Below, in pieces: positions 47,505 to 54,862 of a DNA stretch of 56,424 bases (positions are counted from its first letter, which is position 1; every line of letters starts with the position of its first letter). Under the pieces are notes generated by a model. That model did not search any database. It worked only from the letters and a program-made list of their open reading frames with translations, and was not told where the DNA came from. Location: contig JASLMH010000004.1 of assembly GCA_030746635.1 (NCBI GenBank), positions 1-56,424 of the forward strand, given 5' to 3'. Position numbers and translations under genes: made by a program. Source of the DNA: Alphaproteobacteria bacterium. GTDB taxonomy: Bacteria > Pseudomonadota > Alphaproteobacteria > GCA-2731375.

Positions 47505-48199
47505 TCCGGCGGTGGCGGCAGGGTGATGCCGAAGCGCCGGGAGAGGACATCGGCGATCAGTTCGAAGCAGGCGCCGTAACGCACGACGGCGCAGTCGGCG
47601 ACGTCGAGCAGGGTCGAGGAGGCGCCGTAGAGGTGGTACTTGCGCAGGCCGTAGTCGACGACGATGTCGGCGATGGCGCGCACCTCGTCCTCGATATCCT
47701 CGATGCGGAACTTGGTGCCGGACAGCGAGAGGTTGGCCGAGGAGCCGAACAGAGGATGTCCCGCCTCGCGGCTGAGCCGGCAAATGGCGGCGTGGAACGG
47801 CCCGGCGTTCATCAACATCGCCACGGTGCCGTCCTTGGTGCTGCCGGCCAGGGCATCGTCGCTCAGCGCCGCCATCAAGGGATGCTCCAGCCGGCAGGGC
47901 GCGATCACCCCCAACGGCAATTCGGCCTCCACCGTGATGGCGTGGACCACATCCCAGCCGCGCCGGTCCAGAATGTGGATTTCCCGATGCGTCTGCCGAT
48001 CACCGAGCATGGCGTTCAGCTTGCTATCGGCCCGCCGCTTGGTCTCGAAAATGCGCCGCAGGGCCTCGGCCGAGCCGCCGATCAGGGAATAGCCGATGTC
48101 CATGGGCAGGATCGCGATGCCGCCCCTTCGCAGCACCGCGAAGGCCGCCGCCGCGTCGCCCGCCACGTTCTGGCCGTTGCCGGCGATGACGTCGGTCAC
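47501..48199 (-). CDS. Divergent Sua5/YciO/YrdC-family protein
   Basis: 232 residues from GTG 48199, which overlaps the TGA of the upstream small gene (GTGA). The YrdC core is visible but altered: PMDIGYSLIGG where TsaC has PTDTVYGL, ETKRRADSKLNAMLGDR where it has KGRP and Pro-Leu, and a well kept GSSANLSLSGT. The family makes threonylcarbamoyl-AMP for tRNA modification, or handles carbamoyl-adenylate in HypF. The divergence and the catabolic neighbourhood suggest it is not the housekeeping TsaC; a carbamoyl-type substrate is possible. Confidence 0.78.
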   Translation of the reverse strand: MTDVIAGNGQNVAGDAAAAFAVLRRGGIAILPMDIGYSLIGGSAEALRRIFETKRRADSKLNAMLGDRQTHREIHILDRRGWDVVHAITVEAELPLGVIAPCRLEHPLMAALSDDALAGSTKDGTVAMLMNAGPFHAAICRLSREAGHPLFGSSANLSLSGTKFRIEDIEDEVRAIADIVVDYGLRKYHLYGASSTLLDVADCAVVRYGACFELIADVLSRRFGITLPPPPD

Positions 48200-48567
48200 G
48201 GCCGCTCCGGTGCCAGGCCAATGGCCGGGGGCGGGGTGGTGCGGCGGCAGCGGTTGGGCCTGACACGGAATTGCTTCAAGGTCGCGGTCAGCCCCAGGCG
48301 ACCGCAGAATACCCGGAAGGCCATCGCCGCATCGGCCTGCTCGCGGCGAAAGGCCACGCAGATGCTGTCGCCGCGGGCGCCATCTTCGGCATCCGGCAAC
48401 GCCACCGCGTGGTGGTGATGCGCCAGCCAGCTGTCGATGGCGCGGATCAGCAGTGCCCGCTCCTGCGTGCGCCGGCGGTCCCCCGGTTGGGCCGGGGGCA
48501 GGTGCAGGGCCATGACGATCCAGTCCCCCGATCGCCCTTCTTCCAACATGCCCTGTACGACCGCCAT
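48196..48567 (-). CDS. Hypothetical protein coupled to the YrdC-like gene
   Basis: 123 residues starting at ATG 48567 with a weak ribosome site (ATG 48549 is an alternative). Not recognised. It opens MAVVQGMLEEGRSGDWIVMA and has a histidine run (WLAHHHHAVALPD), then GDSICVAFRREQADAAMAF and FCGRLGLTATLKQF. Its stop overlaps the start of the YrdC-like gene, which is the best evidence that it is real. No signal peptide or membrane helix. Confidence 0.55.
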   Translation of the reverse strand: MAVVQGMLEEGRSGDWIVMALHLPPAQPGDRRRTQERALLIRAIDSWLAHHHHAVALPDAEDGARGDSICVAFRREQADAAMAFRVFCGRLGLTATLKQFRVRPNRCRRTTPPPAIGLAPERP

Positions 48568-48632
48568 GCCGGCAGCATAAAGTGCAGACCTTGCCTTGAG
48601 AAGCGCGCCGGGGATCACGGAGACGGGGACAG

Positions 48633-51059
48633 ATGGCCAAGGACGACGGAGAGCTGACGGCCTGGTACGAATCGCAGTTATCCGGCCTGAAACGGGACCT
48701 CGATCAACTGGAGGATAAATTGCGCCGACCGGACGGTGGCGATGCCCCGTCGGCGACGTCGGCGCGGCCGCCGTCCGGCCGCCCAACGTCACCCATCTCC
48801 AACCCGCCCAGCATCGCGCCGGCGCCGACCATCGCGCCGACCCCGACCATCGCGCCACCGAATATCGCGCCGCCGGCGGTGACGCCAGTGGTCGCTCCCA
48901 CGGCCCGAGCGCCGGAACCGAGCCAGGCCCGGACCACGCCGCCGCCGCCCGCGCCGCCGCCGCCGCAGCCGGTGGAACGACCGCAACGGCGCCAGGCGGC
49001 CGGCCTGGGCTATCGCCTGGGCGTCGACGTCGGCGGCACCTTTACCGACCTGCTGCTGATCGACGAGTCGAGCGGCCATGCCTTCACCGCCAAGGTGCCG
49101 TCGACGCCGGAGGACTCCGCGATTGGCGTCTTGAACGGGATCGAGCGGATCTGCCAGCAGGCCGGCATCGGTCCGGCCGAGATCGGCCAGGTCATGCATG
49201 GCACCACGGTCGCGACCAACACCGTGTTGACCGGCAGCGGCGCCCTGGTCGGGCTGATTACCACCAAGGGCTACAAGCAGGTGCTGCAGATCGCCCGCTC
49301 CTACGTGCCGGGCGGCCTGGGCGGCTGGGTGATCTTCAACAAGCGCGATCCGCTGGCGCCCCTGGAACTGACCATCGAAGCCAACGAGCGCATGAGCGCC
49401 CTGGGCGAGGTGGTGGAGCCGTTGGACGAAGCCGCCATGGCCGACGCCATCGCCGGTCTGAAGGGCAGCGGCGTCGAGGCCCTAACCGTGTCCCTGATCA
49501 ACGCCTATGCCAACGGCGCCCACGAGCAACGTATCCGCGCCATCGCCGAACAGGTCATGCCCGGCATTCCGGTCTCGATCTCCTCGGAGGTGATACCGGA
49601 GATGTACGAGTACGAACGGGCCGAGACCACGGTGGTCAATTCCTATATCCGCCCCGTGGTCTCGACCTATCTCGAGAGCCTGGAGGCGGAGCTGAACCGG
49701 CGCATGAACGGGGTGCAGTTGCACATCCTGCGCTCGGACGGCGGCCTGGCCTCGGCCGAGGCGGCCAAGGCGGCGCCGGTCAATATGTTGATGAGCGGCC
49801 CGGCGGGCGGCGTCACCGGTGCGATCTGGATCGCCAGACAGGCCGGCTACGAGAACCTGTTGACCTTCGACATGGGCGGCACCTCGACCGACGTGGCGCT
49901 GATCGAGGGCGGCGTGGCGCGGACCCGGCGGGAAACCCGGGTCGCCGACGTGACGGTGCGCGCCTCCTCCATCGACGTGCGCACGGTCGGCGCCGGTGGC
50001 GGTTCCATCGCCTACGTACCGGAACTGACCAAGGCCCTGCGGGTCGGCCCGCAAAGCGCCGGTGCCCAGCCGGGCCCGGCGGCTTACGGCCAGGGCGGCG
50101 AGGAGCCGACGGTGACCGACGCCAACGTGGTGCTGGGCTATCTGCCGTCGGACGCCCGCCTGGGCGGTGAAATGCAATTGGACTACGCCTCCGCCGAACG
50201 CGCCATGGACAAGGTGGCCAAGGCCATGGACCTGGGCCTCAAGGAAGCGGCGGAAGGCATCGTCAATATCGTCAACGAGAACATGTTCGGCGCCCTGCGC
50301 CTGGTCTCGGTCGAGCAGGGCTACGACCCCCGCGACTTCGCCCTGGTCGGCTTCGGCGGCGCCGGACCGCTGCACGCCAATGCCCTGGGCCGGTTGATGA
50401 ACTCCTGGCCGGTGCTGATCCCGCCGGGGCCGGGCGTGCTGTGCGCCTATGGCGATGCCACGACGCGGGTACGTGACGAGGCCTCGCGCACCTTCGTCCG
50501 CCGCTTCGAGGAAACCTCGGATGGCGAGGTCCGGGGGATCCTGGAGGAACTGGCGGAATTGGCCGCCCGCACCCTGGACAGCGAAGGCGTGGCGCGCGAC
50601 GAGCAGACGACCCTGTACCAGATCGACCTGCGCTACGCCGGCCAGGGGATGCAGTTGACGGTCGACATGACGCCCGAGGAATTCGGCAGCGGCGGCCTGG
50701 CCGAGGTGGGGCGCAGGTTCAACGCCCTGCATGAGCAGTTGTTCACCTTCGCGCTGGAGACGGGGCACGAACTCTACAATCTGCGGGCCCTGGTGCAGGG
50801 CCGTGAAAGCGTCGCCAAGGCGGAAGCGCTGCCCACCGGCAGCAACGATGCCGCCGCCGCCGTCTATCAGGACGCTTCGATCTATGTCGATGGCCGGGAC
50901 CAGCCGGCCAAGATCTACGACCGTCAGCTGTTGCAGGCGGGGAACCGGATTGCCGGCCCCGCCATCGTCACCGAAATGGACTCCACGACCCTGATCCTGC
51001 CCGACCACGAGGGCGAGGTCGACGCCGTGGGCAACATCTTGATCCGGCCCAGGGGATAG
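48633..51059 (+). CDS. HyuA-like protein with an unusual N-terminal extension, copy 2
   Basis: 808 residues, about 125 more than usual. ATG 48633 follows GGAGACGGGGACAG. Residues 1-33 are a charged amphipathic helix (WYESQLSGLKRDLDQLEDKL); 34-122 is a low-complexity Pro/Ala/Thr linker with PTIAP-type repeats and a Pro run; the HyuA core starts at ~126 (GYRLGVDVGGTFTDLLL), with TFDMGGTSTDVALI, VGAGGGSIAYV and VGFGGAGPLHANALG. The core is complete. A later start in the core would have no ribosome site that I can see. The extension may dock a partner or oligomerise. Followed by hyuB copy 2. Confidence 0.9.
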   Translation: MAKDDGELTAWYESQLSGLKRDLDQLEDKLRRPDGGDAPSATSARPPSGRPTSPISNPPSIAPAPTIAPTPTIAPPNIAPPAVTPVVAPTARAPEPSQARTTPPPPAPPPPQPVERPQRRQAAGLGYRLGVDVGGTFTDLLLIDESSGHAFTAKVPSTPEDSAIGVLNGIERICQQAGIGPAEIGQVMHGTTVATNTVLTGSGALVGLITTKGYKQVLQIARSYVPGGLGGWVIFNKRDPLAPLELTIEANERMSALGEVVEPLDEAAMADAIAGLKGSGVEALTVSLINAYANGAHEQRIRAIAEQVMPGIPVSISSEVIPEMYEYERAETTVVNSYIRPVVSTYLESLEAELNRRMNGVQLHILRSDGGLASAEAAKAAPVNMLMSGPAGGVTGAIWIARQAGYENLLTFDMGGTSTDVALIEGGVARTRRETRVADVTVRASSIDVRTVGAGGGSIAYVPELTKALRVGPQSAGAQPGPAAYGQGGEEPTVTDANVVLGYLPSDARLGGEMQLDYASAERAMDKVAKAMDLGLKEAAEGIVNIVNENMFGALRLVSVEQGYDPRDFALVGFGGAGPLHANALGRLMNSWPVLIPPGPGVLCAYGDATTRVRDEASRTFVRRFEETSDGEVRGILEELAELAARTLDSEGVARDEQTTLYQIDLRYAGQGMQLTVDMTPEEFGSGGLAEVGRRFNALHEQLFTFALETGHELYNLRALVQGRESVAKAEALPTGSNDAAAAVYQDASIYVDGRDQPAKIYDRQLLQAGNRIAGPAIVTEMDSTTLILPDHEGEVDAVGNILIRPRG

Positions 51060-51063
51060 AACC

Positions 51064-52956
51064 ATGCCAGCCAGGATTATTCAGACCAACAACACCCCGT
51101 TCGCCAAGGTCGATCTGGACCCGATTACCCTGGACATTGTCGAGAACGCCTTGCGCAACGCGCGCGACGAAATGGACGCCGTGCTGTTCCGCACCGCCAT
51201 GTCGCCCGGCATCCGCGAGCAGCACGATGCGTTTCCGATGATCGCCAACCCGCAGGGCAAGATGGTGGTCGGACAGTTCGGCTCGTTCTTCCACGGTTTC
51301 CAGGAGGGCTATGACGGCGATATCGAGGAAGGCGACGTCTTCCTGACCAACGACCCCTATTCGTGCAACGGCGCCATCAGCCATTTGAACGACTGGCTGA
51401 CCATGATGCCGATCTACGTCGATGGCCGCCTGGTCGCCTGGGGCGCCATGTTCGGCCATATGACCGACATCGGCGGCAAGGTGCCGGGCAGCCTGCCGAC
51501 CGACGCGGCGCAACTGTTCGAAGAGGGCGTGCAGATCCCGCCCGTGAAGATCTACCGCAAGGGCGTGTTGAACGAGGAAATACTGGAACTGATCCTGCGC
51601 AACTGCCGCCTGCCGGAATGGAACCGCTCCGACTTCAACGCCATCATCGCCGCCCTGCGCATGGCCGAGCGGCGGGTTCTGGAGAATTGCGAGCGCTTCG
51701 GCGTCGATCAGTTCGTCACCGCCATGGACGAGATGCTGGACCGCAACAAGCGGGCCATGGGCGCCATCCTGAAACAGGTGATCCCCGAGACGAAACAGTA
51801 TTTCGAGGACTACATCGACGACGACGGCGTCGGCATGGGCCCCTACAAGGTCGCCTGCACCCTTTGGCGGGAGGGCGACACGGCGATTTTCGATTTCGAG
51901 GGCACCGACCCGCAATCGATCAGCTCGGTCAACTTCCTGTTGAACGAAGAGATGTTCAAGATGTTCCTGGGCGCCTTCTTCATCAACATGTTCGACCCGC
52001 AGATCCTGTTCAACGACGGCTTCTACGACCTGGTCGTCGTGCGTATCCCGCGCGGTTCGATCCTGAAGCCGATCCGGCCGGCCGCCTTGAGCTGCCGCAC
52101 CCACATGCTGGGCCGCATCTTCGACATCATGAGCGGCCTGTTGGGTCAGGGCTCGCCCGACGCGCTGTGCGCCGCCGGCTTTTCCGACAGCCCGCATTTC
52201 ATGTATTCGGGCTATGACCGCAACGGCGAATGGTACCAGCTCTACCAGATCGGCTTCGGCGGCATTCCCGGCCGCCCGGCCGGCGACGGCCCCGACGGCC
52301 ATTCCCTGTGGCCGGCCTTCACCAACGTGCCGAACGAATTTCTTGAGGCCTATTTCCCGCTGCGCATCGTGCAGTACGAGACCATCGTGGACAGCGGTGG
52401 GCCGGGCCTGCATCGCGGCGGCAACGGTTTGTCCATGGGCTATCAGTTCCTGGAACCCGGCAACATCTCGATCCACGACGACCGCTGGCTGACCCATCCC
52501 TGGGGGGTCAACGGCGGCTTGCCGGGCGCCCGCAGCAACAAACTGATGGTGCGGGCCGACGGCAGCCGGGAATGGATGGAGTCGAAATGCGATCGCATCA
52601 AGGTCAACGCCGGCGACATCCTGTACTTCAACACCTGGGGCGGCGGCGGCTGGGGCGATCCGTTGCAGCGCGACCCCGAACAAGTGGCGCTGGATGCCCA
52701 GCGCGGCCTGGTCACCGCCGAGGGCGCCCGTTGCTACGGCGTGGTGCTGAACGGCGATCTGACCCTGGAAGCCCGCGGCACCGAGGATCTGCGCCGCCGC
52801 CTGGCGGCCGATCGGGGCGAGATAAAGCTGTTCGATTTCGGCGGCACGGTGGAGGAATTGAAGGCCCGTTGCGTGCAGGATACCCAGCTGGAGCCGCCGC
52901 AGGCGCCGGTGTTCCAGAAATGGATGGGCCGCGCCGCCGCCGGCGCGGTGGAGTAA
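51064..52956 (+). CDS. Hydantoinase B / oxoprolinase family protein (HyuB-like), copy 2
   Basis: 630 residues; LDPITLDIVENALRNARDEM, DVFLTNDPYSCNGAISHLND, FGHMTDIGGKVPG and NTWGGGGWGDPLQRD are the family blocks with likely metal ligands. It begins five bases after hyuA copy 2. It differs clearly from copy 1 (SCNGAISH in place of AAGGNH), so the two pairs probably have different substrates; the longer form is closer in look to acetone/acetophenone carboxylase-type subunits, but this is a weak inference. Confidence 0.9.
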   Translation: MPARIIQTNNTPFAKVDLDPITLDIVENALRNARDEMDAVLFRTAMSPGIREQHDAFPMIANPQGKMVVGQFGSFFHGFQEGYDGDIEEGDVFLTNDPYSCNGAISHLNDWLTMMPIYVDGRLVAWGAMFGHMTDIGGKVPGSLPTDAAQLFEEGVQIPPVKIYRKGVLNEEILELILRNCRLPEWNRSDFNAIIAALRMAERRVLENCERFGVDQFVTAMDEMLDRNKRAMGAILKQVIPETKQYFEDYIDDDGVGMGPYKVACTLWREGDTAIFDFEGTDPQSISSVNFLLNEEMFKMFLGAFFINMFDPQILFNDGFYDLVVVRIPRGSILKPIRPAALSCRTHMLGRIFDIMSGLLGQGSPDALCAAGFSDSPHFMYSGYDRNGEWYQLYQIGFGGIPGRPAGDGPDGHSLWPAFTNVPNEFLEAYFPLRIVQYETIVDSGGPGLHRGGNGLSMGYQFLEPGNISIHDDRWLTHPWGVNGGLPGARSNKLMVRADGSREWMESKCDRIKVNAGDILYFNTWGGGGWGDPLQRDPEQVALDAQRGLVTAEGARCYGVVLNGDLTLEARGTEDLRRRLAADRGEIKLFDFGGTVEELKARCVQDTQLEPPQAPVFQKWMGRAAAGAVE

Positions 52957-52979
52957 CCGCGTAGAGGGAGTAACGGCCA

Positions 52980-53873
52980 ATGTCCAGCCCGCAGGACGGC
53001 ATCTTCACCGAGGGCAGCAGCGAACATCAGTATCTCGAATACCGCCTACCGGACGGCGCCGACGCGGCGGCCCTGCGGGCGGTGTTAGGCGGTGTTCTTT
53101 CCGATGCGGTGGAACCGGTGCAGCGGGTGGTGGCCTTCGGCCCGGCCCTGTGGTCGCGCCTGGCGCCCGACGCCGTTCCCCCCGACTGCCATGCCTTTGC
53201 GGCGATCGATGGCCCGGGCGGCCGCTCGGCCCCGGCCACGGGGGGCGATCTGTTCTTCTGGCTGCACGGCACGGCATCGGATGCCGTTTTCGATGCCGGC
53301 CTGGCGGTGCACGGCGCCCTGGCGCCCCTGGCCGAACTGCAGCTCAACGAACGCGGCTTCACCTATCATGATTCCCGGGACCTGACCGGCTTCATTGACG
53401 GTACCGCCAATCCAAAAGACGAGGCGGCGCGGCAGGCCGCCCTGGTGCCCGATGGCAGCCCGGGCGCCGGCGGCAGCTTCGTTCTGACCCAGCGTTGGAT
53501 CCATGACCTGGCCGCCTTCGGCGCCCTGGCGCAGGGCGAGCAGGAGCGGGTGATCGGCCGCACCAAGCCCGACAGCGTGGAATTGGAAGGGGAGGCCATG
53601 CCGGCCGATTCCCACGTTTCCCGCACCGATGCGGCGGTGCGCGGGGTGGCGCAGAAGATCTATCGCCGCAGCGCGCCGTTCGGCCGCGTCGATCGCCACG
53701 GCTTGTATTTCCTGGCCTTCGCCTGCGCCCTGGCGCGGTTTGATCTGCTCCTCGCCCGGATGTTCGGCACCACCGACGACGGCGTCACCGACCGCCTGAC
53801 CGAATTCTCCCGCCCCGATACCGGCGCCTACTGGTTCGCGCCCGGCCGGGAGGCGCTGGCGGCGCTGAACTGA
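52980..53873 (+). CDS. DyP-type heme peroxidase
   Basis: 297 residues with GFIDGTANP at 137-145, the GxxDG motif whose Asp is the distal catalytic residue, and SHVSRTDAAVRG with the likely proximal heme His. YFLAFACALARFDLLLARMF and an Arg-containing FGRVDRHG complete the fold. No signal peptide. It oxidises dyes or phenolic compounds with peroxide. It follows hyuB copy 2 by about 20 bp, perhaps in the same transcript. Confidence 0.92.
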   Translation: MSSPQDGIFTEGSSEHQYLEYRLPDGADAAALRAVLGGVLSDAVEPVQRVVAFGPALWSRLAPDAVPPDCHAFAAIDGPGGRSAPATGGDLFFWLHGTASDAVFDAGLAVHGALAPLAELQLNERGFTYHDSRDLTGFIDGTANPKDEAARQAALVPDGSPGAGGSFVLTQRWIHDLAAFGALAQGEQERVIGRTKPDSVELEGEAMPADSHVSRTDAAVRGVAQKIYRRSAPFGRVDRHGLYFLAFACALARFDLLLARMFGTTDDGVTDRLTEFSRPDTGAYWFAPGREALAALN

Positions 53874-53908
53874 CAGTTACAAGGGATATCCGTCAAGGAG
53901 GGTTAGAG

Positions 53909-54847
53909 ATGAAACGGACCACGCAATTGCGGCAACTGCTGGCCAGCGGCGAGAGCCTGTTCGTGCCCGGCTGCTATAACGCGCTCAGCGCCAAGATCCT
54001 CGATGCCGTGGGTTTCCCGGCCATCTACATGACCGGCTACGGTACCTCGCTGTCGCTGCTGGGCCTGCCCGACGTCGGCCTGGCGACCATGAGCGAGATG
54101 CACCTGAACGCCCGCTATATCGCCAATGCCGCCAAGGTGCCGGTGATCGCCGATGCCGATACCGGCTACGGCAACGCCATCAACGTCATCCGCACCGTGC
54201 GCGAATACATCCAGACCGGGGTGGCGGCGATCCACATCGAGGACCAGGTGGCGCCCAAACGCTGCGGCCACGTGGCCGGCCGCCAGGTGATCCCGATCGA
54301 GGAAGCCTGCGGCAAATACCGGGCCGCCGACCACGCCCGCCGGGAAGTCGACCCGGATTTCGTGCTGATCGCCCGCACCGATGCCCGCGGTGCCCATGGC
54401 GGCGACCTGGACGAGGCGATCCGCCGGGCGAACGCCTATCTGGCGGCGGGCGCCGACATGGCCTTCGTCGAGGGGCCCGTCGACGTCGGCGAGGTCAGGC
54501 GCATCTGCGCCGAGGTCGAGGGGCCGATCCTCTATAACCAGACCGGCGTATCGCCGCGCTTCAGCCAGGCCGAACTGCAGGAACTGGGCATCGCCGTGAC
54601 CATCGCCCCCGGCGCCACCCTGCGGGCCACCATGCAGGTGGTCCATGACTTGGCCATCGCCCTGCGGGACGAGGGGCCGATGGCGGAGAAGAGCTTCATC
54701 GATCAGTTCGCCGACCATCCGATGGGCGATTTCCACACCTTCGCCGGCTTCGACCAGATCATGGAGTGGGAGCGCGAATTCATGGGCGAGGAGGAATTGG
54801 CCAAATACCGCGATTCCGTCGGCCACCAGCCGACGGCGGCGGAGTAA
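53909..54847 (+). CDS. Isocitrate lyase / PEP mutase family lyase
   Basis: 312 residues, (beta/alpha)8 barrel. DADTGYGNAINVIRTV contains the Mg-binding Asp residues, HIEDQVAPKRCGH at 109-121 has the lyase-type KRCGH with catalytic Cys119, and LIARTDARGAHGGDLDEAI follows. The Cys indicates a C-C lyase (2-methylisocitrate, dimethylmalate or oxaloacetate type) instead of a mutase. Preceded by AGGAGGG. Substrate unknown; probable catabolic role with the neighbouring genes. Confidence 0.88.
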   Translation: MKRTTQLRQLLASGESLFVPGCYNALSAKILDAVGFPAIYMTGYGTSLSLLGLPDVGLATMSEMHLNARYIANAAKVPVIADADTGYGNAINVIRTVREYIQTGVAAIHIEDQVAPKRCGHVAGRQVIPIEEACGKYRAADHARREVDPDFVLIARTDARGAHGGDLDEAIRRANAYLAAGADMAFVEGPVDVGEVRRICAEVEGPILYNQTGVSPRFSQAELQELGIAVTIAPGATLRATMQVVHDLAIALRDEGPMAEKSFIDQFADHPMGDFHTFAGFDQIMEWEREFMGEEELAKYRDSVGHQPTAAE

Positions 54848-54862
54848 CGGCGCGGGCCAACC

